From: Pirellula sp.
GTDB lineage: Bacteria; Planctomycetota; Planctomycetia; Pirellulales; Lacipirellulaceae
DNA length: 64,000 nt
Reading direction: 5' to 3'
Assembly (NCBI GenBank): GCA_013822725.1
Contig: PNKX01000011.1
Span: 62,001 to 126,000 of the forward strand
Position numbers and translations under genes: made by a program. Shown here piece after piece: positions 9,235 to 17,716 of the stretch. The notes beneath the pieces were generated by a model. The model had not been told where the DNA came from. It worked only from the letters and a program-made list of their open reading frames with translations, and did no database searches. Within the stretch, counting starts at the first letter, position 1. The number at the start of each line of letters is the position of its first letter.

Positions 9235-9696
9235 GCGAGCGCAATCACAGCCGCGTCAGTAGATGTTTCCCGCCTCGTGGTGAGGATCAGAGAAACCTAG
9301 CCCGACCGCACGCTCGCCCATTGGGGCCAACGCTCTACGTCTATCCGCAACGGAAGGGCGAGGCTCCCGCCGAGCCGCCGCGGAGGGTCGCTTAGCGCAG
9401 ACAGAGCGACCGTCATCGGGAGCGAAGGCCTGTAAGGCCGCGCTATGATAGCCCAGGGCGCAGCCCTGGGCTGAGCGATGAAGAGACAACCCCTAGCCCT
9501 GAAAGGGCGCGCTTGCGCGCCCTTTCAGGGCTAGGACACCGTCCGTGCGGTTCGTTCCCAGGGCTGCGCCCTGGGCTATCATGGCGCGGCCCGTTGGGCC
9601 TGAACACATCACGGCCGATGGGCCTATAGATGGGTTCCTCAAACGTAAACGCTTTTTCCAGCGGCGGCTCGGCGGGAGCCTTGCCCTCCCGGGCCA
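9235..9696. repeat. Intergenic block of nested inverted repeats, family C (copy 1)
   Basis: No credible gene. From about 9436 to 9600 there are nested palindromes. Outer arms AGCCCAGGGCGCAGCCCTGGG and its reverse version near 9557-9585 enclose a central perfect hairpin built on CCTGAAAGGGCGCGC (about 9500-9535). The block has the same design at 45481-45680. The sequence between 9650 and 9696 also belongs to a dispersed repeat that gives spurious short open frames. Confidence 0.7.
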
Positions 9697-10830
9697 CTAG
9701 TCGACAAGACTCTTCTCAATCAAATCCTTCTCCGAATACAAGCTGTCCGCAATCCATTCCCGCCACTGCAACACCCGCGACTTGACCGTCGCGGTCGAGT
9801 AGCTCCGAAACGTATAGGCGTATCGCATTTCGGTCGCAAACCGATCTTTGTAGGCCTGTCGCCCCGGCCCGAAGCTGTACTCCTCATCGCCGCGAGCGAA
9901 CGAGTTTTCGAGCATCTTATAGAGCAGGATCCGCCCGCAATGCTCCATTTCAGCCGTCGGATCAAAACCGGCTCGCAAGCCATAAGTCCGCCCGTCGGCG
10001 ACGTAGTTATAATTGAATGCCACCGGTTGCCCGGCGACGGTCAGAATGTTCGTATCAAGCATCCCCAGCGCCGCCGCCCGGCAATGGAATTCCAGCAGCA
10101 AGTCCCGCACCCGTGGCGACGAGAGCGTGCTTTGCGATTCCGCCTCAGCTTGCCAGCTCTTCGTCGCGATCTGCTCGCAAATCTCGTAGATTTCCACGGT
10201 GCGCGCGTCCCGACCCGTGCCCCCTGCTTCCGGCCGATACCGCAGGAGCTCGACCGGCCCGGCCTTTTCCAAGACCTCGATGTCGCGCCGCATCTGCCGT
10301 CGCCAATTCCGCGAGCGGCTCTCGACGTACGGTTCCCACCCCTCAGCCATGCTGCAAAAGCGGACTTCCATCCGGGGGCGAACGAAGAAACGGCAGCCAA
10401 GCTCGCGGAAAGTCTCGCCGATCGTCGAATACTCCGCCGCCGATTGGTCGACGTATCGCAGATCAATGAACTCCCAATCGTGAGGCGTCGCCTGAATGTG
10501 CTTCAGCGCCGCCTTCATCACGACGACCGGCTCGGCGCTGATCGGACCATAAAACGTCGACCAATCGTCGAGCGGGTAGGTCAGCACTCGGACGGCGCCA
10601 ATCCGCCGCTGCTCCGTACGGACGCAAAACGGCACGATGCCGATGATTTCGCCGTCGCGCTCCACGACCACGGCCCGCAGTCGCTGCTGCGGGTAGTGGG
10701 GCCACGCCGCTTCGAGCCATTCCAGCGTCTGAAAGAACGAGTAGCGCGGAGTCGCGCGCAGCAGCCGACTCCACATATCGCGCAGCGCAGCGAGCTCAGA
10801 AAGCTGATTGATCTCACGGACTTGGAGCAT
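9697..10830 (-). CDS. FemAB/CelD-like GNAT acyltransferase (Acetyltransf_6 type), copy 2
   Basis: The 377-residue protein is a paralogue of the 8098-9234 product. It shares FFQTLEWLEAAWPHY, GEIIGIVPFCVRTEQRR, the NWRRQMRRDIEVLEKAG segment, and the ending RILLYKMLENSFARGDEEYSFGPGRQ (similar over the whole length). The ATG at 10830 is chosen over a TTG five codons upstream. The two copies are separated by a 460-bp block of palindromic repeats. Same predicted activity: transfer of an acyl or aminoacyl group to a surface-polymer precursor, with unknown acceptor. Conserved spacing of motifs suggests both copies are functional. Confidence 0.85.
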   Translation of the reverse strand: MLQVREINQLSELAALRDMWSRLLRATPRYSFFQTLEWLEAAWPHYPQQRLRAVVVERDGEIIGIVPFCVRTEQRRIGAVRVLTYPLDDWSTFYGPISAEPVVVMKAALKHIQATPHDWEFIDLRYVDQSAAEYSTIGETFRELGCRFFVRPRMEVRFCSMAEGWEPYVESRSRNWRRQMRRDIEVLEKAGPVELLRYRPEAGGTGRDARTVEIYEICEQIATKSWQAEAESQSTLSSPRVRDLLLEFHCRAAALGMLDTNILTVAGQPVAFNYNYVADGRTYGLRAGFDPTAEMEHCGRILLYKMLENSFARGDEEYSFGPGRQAYKDRFATEMRYAYTFRSYSTATVKSRVLQWREWIADSLYSEKDLIEKSLVD

Positions 10831-11027
10831 ATCGGCGGCGCGCAACGGAGATGCGTGGTGCTAATCCTTCACTAGCCCAAAGGATAGCTCGCCGCTCAGA
10901 TTACTTCTCCGCAAACAAGTCGGACGCTACAGCCGGAATAACCGCTCCCCTTCAAAAAACCTGTGGCTCCCTTCCCATTGAGAGAAAGGAGCCACAAGGT
11001 CAGTCTTTGGCAGCTCCGAGTTTCAGC

Positions 11028-11462
11028 CTACTCGTCAGCAATGACCAGCGTCTCGATCTTATCGCCTTGCTTGATCTTGTTGACGACGTCTTGCCCCTTG
11101 TCCAGAACCTTGCCGAAGACGGTGTGCTTGCCGTCGAGCCAAGGGGTGGCGACGTGGGTGATAAAAAACTGCGAGCCGTTGGTGTTCGGCCCCGAGTTGG
11201 CCATCGACAGAACGCCGGGGCCCGAGTGCTTCAGTTCCGAAACGAACTCATCGGCAAACTTGTATCCCGGGCCGCCGGTGCCGGTACCTTCGGGGCAGCC
11301 TCCCTGGATCATGAAGTCTTCGATCACGCGGTGAAACTTCAGTCCGTCGTAAAAGCCCTTCTTGGCGAGCGTTTCGAAATTCTCGACCGTCTTGGGGGTC
11401 TTGTCGGCGAACAGTTCGATGCGGATAACGCCCTTGTTCGTGGTCATCGTGGCGACTTTCAT
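11028..11462 (-). CDS. Cyclophilin-type peptidyl-prolyl cis-trans isomerase
   Basis: The 144-residue cytoplasmic cyclophilin catalyses proline isomerisation. Seen: [42 protein letters not shown] with the active-site FHR and FMIQGG, then [16 protein letters not shown] and [13 protein letters not shown]. These are all classical cyclophilin blocks. The ATG at 11462 is preceded by GGAGC and places the fold at residue 1. An open frame extends upstream but has no family similarity. No signal peptide, so it is the cytosolic PpiB type. Confidence 0.95.
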   Translation of the reverse strand: MKVATMTTNKGVIRIELFADKTPKTVENFETLAKKGFYDGLKFHRVIEDFMIQGGCPEGTGTGGPGYKFADEFVSELKHSGPGVLSMANSGPNTNGSQFFITHVATPWLDGKHTVFGKVLDKGQDVVNKIKQGDKIETLVIADE

Positions 11463-11674
11463 GGCAGCTCCGAGGTCAATTGTCCGTAAGTTAGGGTCGC
11501 TGCCGGGATCGTCACGCGCAGCTACGAAATGGAAGGAGAACCAGCCTATCTTTCGCCGCACGGATTCTCAACCCACCCGATCGCAGGTTAGGCCTTCAGC
11601 TTGAGTGACCGATCGCTGTGGCGACCGAGCCGTTTGACGCTGCCGTTGGGCTAGAAAGCCCAACTTACGCGGCG

Positions 11675-12823
11675 CTACGTCCGCAGCGTCTGGCTCATCC
11701 CAGCCGCCACTGGCACGAAGATCAGCAGCGGCAACCACGCTGCCAGCGAGGGCCGCAGCATGTTCATGGCGCCGAGGGATTGGCAGCTCAGGGCGATCAG
11801 CGTGAACGCCGTCGCCACGCCCATGCAGATGCCGATCGACAAGAAGATGTTTCGATTGCTTCGTGACAACATCAACGGCAAGCCGAGCATCAGCAGCGTT
11901 CCGTCCATCAGCGGCTGCACCAGCCGCGTGTGAACGGTCACGCGCACGTCGGCGCCGAGGTCGGCGCCGGGGTCGTTCAGTTCGTGAATCAGCTCGCCAA
12001 TGGAGGCGTACTTCCGCCAGTTCGAGCCGCTCGCCAGGACCGGGAAGGGCAAGTCGCTCACGACGAACAAATCGTTCGACCCCAGCCACGGCACATCTTG
12101 GGGCGTCACAATCACCGGCTGATCGCCGATCAAGACCGACGCCATCTTGTCGACCCGTGACGGCGCGGTGACGCCGGTGAGGACAAACCCTGCCGGTCGC
12201 CCCTCTTCAGCATCTTTGTAATAAGCCTCCGCCGCGACAAGCTGTTGGCCGCTCTTCGCCAGTTCGGCCGGCAAGACGAACGCCGGCTTCAGGATCTTGC
12301 GCTCGCCGAGAATGATCTTCTCGCCGCCGATGAGGATGCCGTTGCGATCGAACCGTGGCTCCAGATCGCGCGCCGCATCGCCGCCGAGGTCCTTCGTATC
12401 GCGGGTCAATTCATCGCGCACGCGCGGGATCACGAGCTCGCGATTCGCGACGCCGAGCAAACTGACGCTCGCTGCCGCGAACAAAATCGGCTTCATGATC
12501 CGCATCTTCGAGATGCCGGCCGCCATGATCGCCGTCAGTTCCTGATGCCGCTGCAGCCAGGTGACGGTGAACATCGCCGAGATCATCGCCAAGATGCCGC
12601 TCGTCCCGTCGAAGAACGCGAGACTGTGGTAGGCGTAGTACTGGGTCATGATGCCGAACAGGCTCCCCCCCTTCTCGGCGTATGACGAGAAGTGGTCGAG
12701 ATGCCCGAAGGCGTCGATGACGATGTAGAGCCCGGTAAGACTCAAAAAACAGATGAGAAAGACCTGCAAAAATTGCCGCAGCAGATATCGATTGAGAATG
12801 AACATCGCGTCGGGCGCCGGCAT
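11675..12823 (-). CDS. LptF/LptG family permease (YjgP/YjgQ)
   Basis: The protein (382 residues from 12823, or 376 from the ATG at 12805) is an inner-membrane component of the lipopolysaccharide export transporter. Seen: N-terminal helix after ILNRYLLRQFLQVF, a second helical block with TWLQRHQELTAIMAAGIS (the conserved coupling motif near the ATPase contact), a periplasmic beta-rich middle, and three C-terminal helices (PLMDGTLLMLGLPLML onwards). I cannot tell LptF from LptG. It is divergent from the split comF gene, their 5' ends lying about 210 bp apart. Confidence 0.88.
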   Translation of the reverse strand: MPAPDAMFILNRYLLRQFLQVFLICFLSLTGLYIVIDAFGHLDHFSSYAEKGGSLFGIMTQYYAYHSLAFFDGTSGILAMISAMFTVTWLQRHQELTAIMAAGISKMRIMKPILFAAASVSLLGVANRELVIPRVRDELTRDTKDLGGDAARDLEPRFDRNGILIGGEKIILGERKILKPAFVLPAELAKSGQQLVAAEAYYKDAEEGRPAGFVLTGVTAPSRVDKMASVLIGDQPVIVTPQDVPWLGSNDLFVVSDLPFPVLASGSNWRKYASIGELIHELNDPGADLGADVRVTVHTRLVQPLMDGTLLMLGLPLMLSRSNRNIFLSIGICMGVATAFTLIALSCQSLGAMNMLRPSLAAWLPLLIFVPVAAGMSQTLRT

Positions 12824-13032
12824 GCTGCGGGAATGAAGCCGCGGAGGGTAGTTTAAGGCGGCAGCTAGCGTCAAGCTCGGCCGCTCAGGGCGCGACTCCG
12901 CCCAGCCCCTGCCACCCCGAGGTACTCCGAGGGGTCCGCTCCGCCAGCCAAAATGCTTGCACCGCCCACTCCGACATCCCAGAATATCCACCCAGAGACT
13001 ACTCAATCGAGCCGCCGCTTGGATCGCCTCCC

Positions 13033-13663
13033 ATGCCAGCATCGCCAACTCAGCGAACTCGATGGTGGCGCGACGCGGTAAGCGCCGGCCTCGACCTCCT
13101 CTTCCCCGCCAAGTGCATCGCCTGCCACGGCGACCTCAGCGAAGAGCAGCGAGAGTCAGCCATCTGCCGAGAGTGCGAAGAGCGACTCGAATTCATCGAC
13201 TGGCCCGTCTGCCCCCGCTGCGCCGCGCCGGTTCCCTCGACAAACGGCGTCGACCTCGCCTGCAACCATTGCCGCGGCGACAAGCTGCGCTTCCAGCGCG
13301 CGATCGCGCTCGGCAGCTACGAGGGGCTTCTCCGGCAACTCGTGATGCGGACCAAAGCCGATCGCCAAGGGGTCGTGACGCACGCCCTCGCCGAATTGGC
13401 GTGGCAACGGCTCCGAGACCAACTGCTCGCATTGCAGATCGACGTCGTCACCGCCGTCCCCATGCACCGGTGGCGCCGATGGCAACGAGGCGCGAACGCA
13501 CCGCAGCTGATCGCGCGCCGCCTCGCTGAAAAGCTAAACATCCCCTGCGCGGGGGAGATGCTGCGGCTTGTGCGGAATGTGCCGCCCCAGGTCGGGTTAT
13601 CACGCCCCGCACGATTTCGCAATTTGGCGGGAGAAATGGCTGTAGGTGCGTCCTATCATTTAG
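13033..13663 (+). pseudogene. comF: comF, 5' portion, interrupted by an integrative element
   Basis: ComF-family proteins pair an N-terminal zinc-binding region with a phosphoribosyltransferase domain and are needed for DNA uptake in competent bacteria. Here codons 1-210 are present: a double Cys region (CIACHGDL, CRECEERL, CPRCAAP, CNHC) and the start of the PRTase domain to GASYHL. The frame then runs into element DNA and stops at 13686 after a few foreign residues. The missing PRPP-binding loop VLIVDDILTTGAT lies at 28638-28774. Joining at the 15-bp repeat restores a 255-residue protein in frame. The truncated product should lack activity. Confidence 0.93.
13649..13663 (+). repeat. Left attachment site (attL core) of the comF element
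   Basis: The 15-bp sequence CGTCCTATCATTTAG occurs here and again, identical and in the same orientation, at 28623-28637. It lies within the comF reading frame (codons for ...SYHL). One copy remains after excision and rebuilds the gene. An integrase gene ends 50 bp away, the usual position. Confidence 0.9.
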
Positions 13664-13713
13664 ACGTCAATGTTGTCCTGAATTAAGCTGCAAGCATAGG
13701 CAACAGTCTGCAA

Positions 13714-14937
13714 TTACCGAGGATTCGCAGGCGTCGCCTTGCTCTCTTGCTGCTCGTTATCTGTCGTTGCGGGCGTGTGCTGCGTTGCTTTGCGCGTTGC
13801 ATTTGCAAAGTCGAGTTCCCGCACCATCAGGTAGTGAGCATCGGCGACGGCAACGGTATTTCCCTGCCAACTCGCGACGACGTGCGCCGGGAAATCCGCG
13901 GCGAGCTCCGTCTGTCGGGTCGCGCGGCAGCTGTGCCAAAGTCGCGGCCACGGTTCGACGCCGGCCCGCTTCACTGCTTGCTTGAGCGTTTGGGTCGGCT
14001 TCGAGTAGATCGCGTGGCAGTAGTTCGGGAGAACGTAGACGGCGCCGTCGGCGGCCTTCTCGAACATTTCCCGGAACAGCGGCGCCAACGGCGCGTAGAT
14101 CGGCACCCAACGCCCTTCCCTGCCCTCGTGGCGCTCAGTTTTGGGGCTGCGGGTATAGAAACGCTCCCTTTCCCAATCGACGTCCTGCCAGCGCAGCTGC
14201 GTCCCCTCAGAGGGCATCCGGAGCCCTCCCCAGCGCCCCAGAGCGAACAGCAGCTTATCCTCGGTGTTCTGCAGCGAATCGAGCACGGCAAGGCTGGCGG
14301 CCTCGCAGACGTTGACGTTGTTCCCCTTACGGGCCTTCCGCGGCAAAACCTTGAAGACATTCCGGTCGACCAGCTCGGCGTCGATCGCGAAGCTCACCAG
14401 GGCGAACAGCGTCGAAGCAGTTTGGTTGGCCGTGGCGGCGGCGAAGTCGTGGCCACCCTTAGCCTCGGGAAGCTGCAGCATCGCGTAGAACGCTTTGGCG
14501 TCAGCCTTGGTGATCGATTCGACCGGCTTGTCAGCGCCGTAGAACGCCAGGGCCAGCTTGAAGTGACGGAGCTTGTTCTTGATCGTCTTGGGCTTCAGCT
14601 GCTGCCACTCCGGCCGAAGCTGGTACAGGTCGACCAGCGTGCCGAGCGTCACCGCCTCGGGTGCTTCGACCGTGCGAGCCGACGCCAACCCGAACTTCGT
14701 GAGTCGGTCCCGCACGTCGTCACCGGCCGTCGTCAGCCACGCGAGCGCGAAGTCTGCGGCCGAGTGGCCGTAGCGTGCTGCGCGCTCAAGCTCGGTGATG
14801 GCGCGTTGGACGCCTTCGGCCGTTCTCTTGGGGATGCGATCGAGGTAGATCGTCTGCCGCTTGCCGGTGGGGTCAGTGAACAGGATACGATGCCGGCCTT
14901 TTTTTTTGCCGCCCTTGTAAGTTGACAGTGATGCCAT
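13714..14937 (-). CDS. Tyrosine recombinase (integrase) 1, attL-proximal
   Basis: The 407-residue phage-type integrase has an N-terminal arm-binding region, a SAM-like core-binding domain (about 95-190) and a catalytic domain (about 205-370). Catalytic residues that can be read: Arg240 in GRWGGLRMPSE, a Lys near 266, His335 and the following Arg in LWHSCRATR, Trp357 in SWQGN, and the nucleophile Tyr369 in VADAHYL. The gene ends 50 bp from the attL core and points toward it, so it is the best candidate for integrating the element into comF. Length and motif set look intact. The 3' tail is low-complexity (Thr/Ala/Gln). Confidence 0.93.
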   Translation of the reverse strand: MASLSTYKGGKKKGRHRILFTDPTGKRQTIYLDRIPKRTAEGVQRAITELERAARYGHSAADFALAWLTTAGDDVRDRLTKFGLASARTVEAPEAVTLGTLVDLYQLRPEWQQLKPKTIKNKLRHFKLALAFYGADKPVESITKADAKAFYAMLQLPEAKGGHDFAAATANQTASTLFALVSFAIDAELVDRNVFKVLPRKARKGNNVNVCEAASLAVLDSLQNTEDKLLFALGRWGGLRMPSEGTQLRWQDVDWERERFYTRSPKTERHEGREGRWVPIYAPLAPLFREMFEKAADGAVYVLPNYCHAIYSKPTQTLKQAVKRAGVEPWPRLWHSCRATRQTELAADFPAHVVASWQGNTVAVADAHYLMVRELDFANATRKATQHTPATTDNEQQESKATPANPR

Positions 14938-14997
14938 TTCATTTCTCCAGGATTAAGCTAAAACACCCGCCCGATAACTGGGCGATGGAAACTCACA

Positions 14998-15234
14998 ATG
15001 CAAGAACGGCGATACGACGCTTTTGACAACCTTGTCTATCTCGCGATGAGGCACTTTCAAAAGCACGGAGCGCCGCCTACCCGGGTAATACTGCCTCTAG
15101 ATGAAGCGGAACTACTCATTCGCTGCCGCCACTCCGGCGTCCGAACCCTCCAGCAATTGAGAACTGTCGGCGTCGCTGGGCTTGTCGTAGAAATCGACGG
15201 CGACCCAGACGCGAAGATTCTTTTGCTCAAGTAA
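14998..15234 (+). CDS. Small hypothetical protein (78 residues)
   Basis: I do not recognise this protein. It starts 60 bp from the divergent integrase 1 gene, after a GGAAAC that could serve as a weak ribosome site. It reads as a mixed alpha/beta sequence, with a helical start (DAFDNLVYLAMRHFQKHG) and alternating hydrophobics later (VAGLVVEIDGDPDAKILLL). The amino-acid balance looks coding, unlike the arginine-rich frames on the other strand. It may be a control gene paired with the integrase, but that is a guess. Confidence 0.5.
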   Translation: MQERRYDAFDNLVYLAMRHFQKHGAPPTRVILPLDEAELLIRCRHSGVRTLQQLRTVGVAGLVVEIDGDPDAKILLLK

Positions 15235-15814
15235 CCGGCACGTTTCCGGCAAGTTCCGTATGCCACTTCGACAATCTTTGTTGCAGCAATCGACGCCTGT
15301 CGAAATAATCACCACTCGCATTGGGTATGGCCTACCCTCGATGCGATGACGCTAGCAACACGCCGGAGGCTGCCCCTCCGGCGTGTCGCCTTTTGCGGTT
15401 CAGTCGTTATCCAGCCAGTTCTCTCAAGCAGAGATGCTGCAGCGTCCACCGCGCTGCCGATGGCGCCCGTGAGCGTTTCTCTCGCTCGCTCCAAGTGGCT
15501 TGGATTGCTTCGCGGGCCGCGGCGATCTCTTCCTTGTGGGGTAAATACGACGGTTGCTTCCAGCCGCGGCCGACTCGCGGTGGCTTTCGCGGGGTCTAAG
15601 AATTCTTGGCGGCCGGTTTCTTTTACTAGGGTTTCGATTGCTTCGCTCCGATGGCTTTGGATTGGCACGAAACTCGCGTTCTGCAGTCGTTCGAGATCGC
15701 AACGAGCAGTTCGCGCTGCTCGAGTTAACGGCGATGACGATTGCAACGGGCGGTGCGAACGCCCCACGACCGAATCGACGTTCGCAGCCCACCACGCTGA
15801 TCATTTGCAAACCA
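15235..15814. other. Gap with no confident gene
   Basis: This 580-bp stretch inside the element has overlapping open frames on both strands. The best is 15309-15767 on the minus strand (152 codons, with a plausible central part ETLVKETGRQEFLDPAKA), but its ends are arginine-rich and no family is recognisable. A short hairpin built on ACGCCGGAGG...CCTCCGGCGT (about 15359-15384) is seen. Confidence 0.35.
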
Positions 15815-16165
15815 ATGAGTCTTCACATTGCATTTCGCGGCGGCCCGCTCGACGGCTCGGTGATGGCGGCCGCCGATCAGCAACCGACAACAGACGTCTG
15901 GTTAAACCTCCCCCGATACGTCTTTCGCTCGACGCGCCACGGTCGGGTTGGAGCTAGCTTCGATATTTTCAACCCTCGCGAGTTGCCCAGTGCGGTCCCC
16001 TTCGGACGCGAGATCCAACTTCATCAGTACCGAATCGACGAGCGTCACATTACAGACGACGCAACGATCTTGATTAAGACGCAGTATGTAGGGCCGACAG
16101 GTCGAGCATTGCCGCCGACGCTACAAGCAATTAGCAATTGGTCCGGTTTTGCTCCTTCGCAATGA
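15815..16165 (+). CDS. Small hypothetical protein with an N-terminal GGPLDG motif
   Basis: The 116-residue product begins MSLHIAFRGGPLDGSVM. The HIAFRGGPLDG opening is common in short proteins of phages, plasmids and genomic islands whose function is unknown. The rest is beta-rich with a C-terminal TILIKTQYVGPTG. The ATG at 15815 is chosen because the motif normally sits within the first ten residues; the upstream open frame has no similarity. It is followed by a row of three strong hairpins. Confidence 0.6.
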   Translation: MSLHIAFRGGPLDGSVMAAADQQPTTDVWLNLPRYVFRSTRHGRVGASFDIFNPRELPSAVPFGREIQLHQYRIDERHITDDATILIKTQYVGPTGRALPPTLQAISNWSGFAPSQ

Positions 16166-16849
16166 AATCTAAAACAGCTTGCGGCTGGCCGGCTCATGGC
16201 GAAATCGCGTGCTACACTTCGGCAATCTGCCGTGATGGCGGCCCCTACCGTGGTGCAAAACTGGTCTCGGGGCCGCCGTCACGCTTTCGACTCAACTGGT
16301 AACGGCGGCGGGCTCTGGATTCGTTGGGTTGCCAGGGCTCGCCGCCTACTTAACGCTCAAACTAGTAGTGGCGGCGACCTCGGCTGACTTGCAGAGACAG
16401 GCCGGGTCGCCGTCACTGCTTTTCTGATTGCCCTCATGTCGCATCTCCGCGGCCTTCTGAAAGGGTAGCGCTTGTTGGGGTCTCTAACGGGGTAGGGTAA
16501 AAGCATTATTAGGCACGCCGGTGTGCGACTTGCGTTGCCAGCCGCTGCTTTCGTTCGCCGGCTGCCCGTCGACTCGTCGAGAAGCTGCCCCTTCGTTGGT
16601 CGGCGGCGGTCGGCACATTTTCATTGGCACGGGCGTTGCATTCGCTGCGATCAAACGCTGACAGCCTTCAATTCCGCTGCAGCGTCTCTTGGACTAACGG
16701 GCTCACGTCGCCGTATCTGTTGGAGTGAGTTTCACGCTAATTCGCTTATCAGAGCGGCGGCGTCCCCGATTGTTTACTAGCCACATTGATTGACTTTTGA
16801 GCGACGTGTTACCGATCGGATCAGGAGAATAAAGTAGGGGGCCAAGCCG
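16166..16849. other. Non-coding gap with a three-hairpin array
   Basis: No gene is supported in this 684-bp stretch. Three long stems follow one another: 16231-16283 (15 bp), 16304-16346 (15 bp) and 16367-16417 (13 bp plus an inner 4 bp). All four non-Watson-Crick pairs in these stems are G-T on the plus strand, which would be G-U in a plus-strand RNA. A weak open frame at 16523-16780 was not accepted. Confidence 0.6.
16231..16417 (+). ncRNA. Candidate structured RNA: three tandem hairpins
   Basis: Hairpin 1 pairs 16231-16245 with 16269-16283. Hairpin 2 pairs 16304-16318 with 16332-16346. Hairpin 3 pairs 16367-16379 with 16405-16417, then 16381-16384 with 16401-16404. Each opens with GGCGGC and closes with GCCGYC. 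The wobble pairs (16236-16278, 16311-16339, 16314-16336, 16371-16413) suit RNA transcribed from the plus strand. Function unknown; DNA-level roles are not excluded. Confidence 0.4.
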
Positions 16850-17038
16850 ATGGATTTGCTCGCACTCTTCCGCAGGGCCGAACTCCTCAGAGAACGAAAC
16901 CGCGAGCTGCGCGAAGCTATCGGGCTGAGCATCGAGAGGGCCAAGGCCGCCGAAGCGGAGCGGCCCGATTACGATTCGATCGCTAGGGAAACGGATCTCT
17001 ACGCCGATCGCAGAGCACACGTCTGCGAGGACGAATAA
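16850..17038 (+). CDS. Small helical hypothetical protein (62 residues)
   Basis: This short protein is charged and helical throughout (DLLALFRRAELLRERNRELREAIGLSIERAKAAEAERP). It ends with a Cys-containing tail (HVCEDE). A GGGGG lies just upstream of the ATG. It probably forms a coiled coil. The opposite-strand frame over the same DNA looks like its shadow. No family recognised. Confidence 0.6.
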   Translation: MDLLALFRRAELLRERNRELREAIGLSIERAKAAEAERPDYDSIARETDLYADRRAHVCEDE

Positions 17039-17155
17039 TCCCGGCGCGCACTTCAACTGCCCCCCAGTTCGGGGGATTTATGACCCCTCCCATTGGTTTT
17101 AAATTCCGACAGGAGTGGCGCGGCGGTCCCGCGACACGTCACCTTCTTTCCTGCC

Positions 17156-17206
17156 TCGCCGGCCGGCCGCCGCTTTCTGCTGTACCCTTGCGGCGGCGGC
17201 CGGCGA
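17156..17206. repeat. Strong intergenic hairpin before gene 17230
   Basis: A 17-bp stem with a single-base bulge pairs 17156-17173 with 17190-17206, closed by a 16-base loop. Its GCCGGCCGCCGC arm resembles the 25-bp repeats at 17676 and 18364. Confidence 0.65.
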
Positions 17207-17229
17207 ACTGGGTTGTCTAGGGTTGAAAG

Positions 17230-17556
17230 ATGGGCGTCGAAAGCATTCCGTACATTCAATTTCAATCGCTCACCGGCTCGACGAATGGTGCTGAAGAGCG
17301 CGGCAATCCAGGCTGCAGCTGGTACGCTTCTACCGATCGCCAAGTAGTTGGGCAGATCCTGATCGACGTGGAAACGGAAGCTTGGCATTACGCGACCACA
17401 GATCTCAGACTTTCGCGGCAGCGGACGAAGCGCTCGACGGGGTTTGTTTCTTTTGAAGCGGCCGAACAATCGTTGATCGCCACAATGCGGCGTTTGGTCG
17501 GGCAACCATCGAAACAAGTAACCTGCGTGGATGCGCCGCCTCGGTTGAAGTACTGA
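17230..17556 (+). CDS. Small hypothetical protein (108 residues)
   Basis: No family is recognised. The product (start MGVESIPYIQFQSLTG) has a central stretch CSWYASTDRQVVGQILIDVETEAWHY that reads as beta strands, and then a helical SFEAAEQSLIATMRRLVGQP. The competing minus-strand frame is arginine- and proline-rich and was rejected. The gene is bracketed by two strong stems (17156-17206 and 17560-17635). It is a cargo gene of the comF element. Confidence 0.5.
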   Translation: MGVESIPYIQFQSLTGSTNGAEERGNPGCSWYASTDRQVVGQILIDVETEAWHYATTDLRLSRQRTKRSTGFVSFEAAEQSLIATMRRLVGQPSKQVTCVDAPPRLKY

Positions 17557-17559
17557 CGA

Positions 17560-17635
17560 CGGCCGCGCGCGGGCTCGTGAGTTTCTACGTCCGCACACTG
17601 CCGCGTGCCTGACGTCCCATCTACCCGCGCGGCCG
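17560..17635. repeat. Strong intergenic hairpin after gene 17230
   Basis: A 12-bp stem with a 2-base bulge pairs 17560-17573 with 17624-17635 (CCCGCGCGGCCG). It begins right after the stop codon and could act as a terminator or boundary element, but there is no T-run. Confidence 0.5.
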
Positions 17636-17675
17636 CGGTAGATCCACCTGACCGGCGTGGCCTCCATTTCGAATG

Positions 17676-17700
17676 AAGCCGGCCGCCGCCTCCCTGCGGC
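17676..17700 (+). repeat. 25-bp direct repeat, copy 1, flanking the trypsin-like gene
   Basis: This 25-bp sequence, ending in GCCGCCTCCCTGCGGC, recurs exactly at 18364-18388 in the same orientation. The two copies bracket the peptidase gene 17717-18337. Each contains a small hairpin (GCCGC / GCGGC). Confidence 0.8.
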
Positions 17701-17716
17701 GAGCCAGGGAAAGGAT

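Noticed and set aside
9443-9697. Minus-strand open frame reading AREGKAPAEPPLEKAF
   Set aside because: It lies entirely in dispersed intergenic repeats (family C and neighbour), which give similar false frames elsewhere; no protein-like balance.
15309-15767. 152-codon minus-strand frame inside the element
   Set aside because: Part looks plausible (ETLVKETGRQEFLDPAKA), but both ends are arginine-rich, two other frames overlap it and no ribosome site is seen. Kept as a doubtful gap only.
16523-16780. 85-codon plus-strand frame with a CIRCDQ motif
   Set aside because: Cys and His are scattered and the composition is out-of-frame-like. Insufficient support for a gene.
16231-17635. Stem-separated cargo genes as an integron attC cassette array
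   Set aside because: No attC core sites (GTTRRRY / RYYYAAC pairs) at stem ends, cargo genes lie in both directions overall, and neither recombinase shows the IntI-specific insert that I could recognise.
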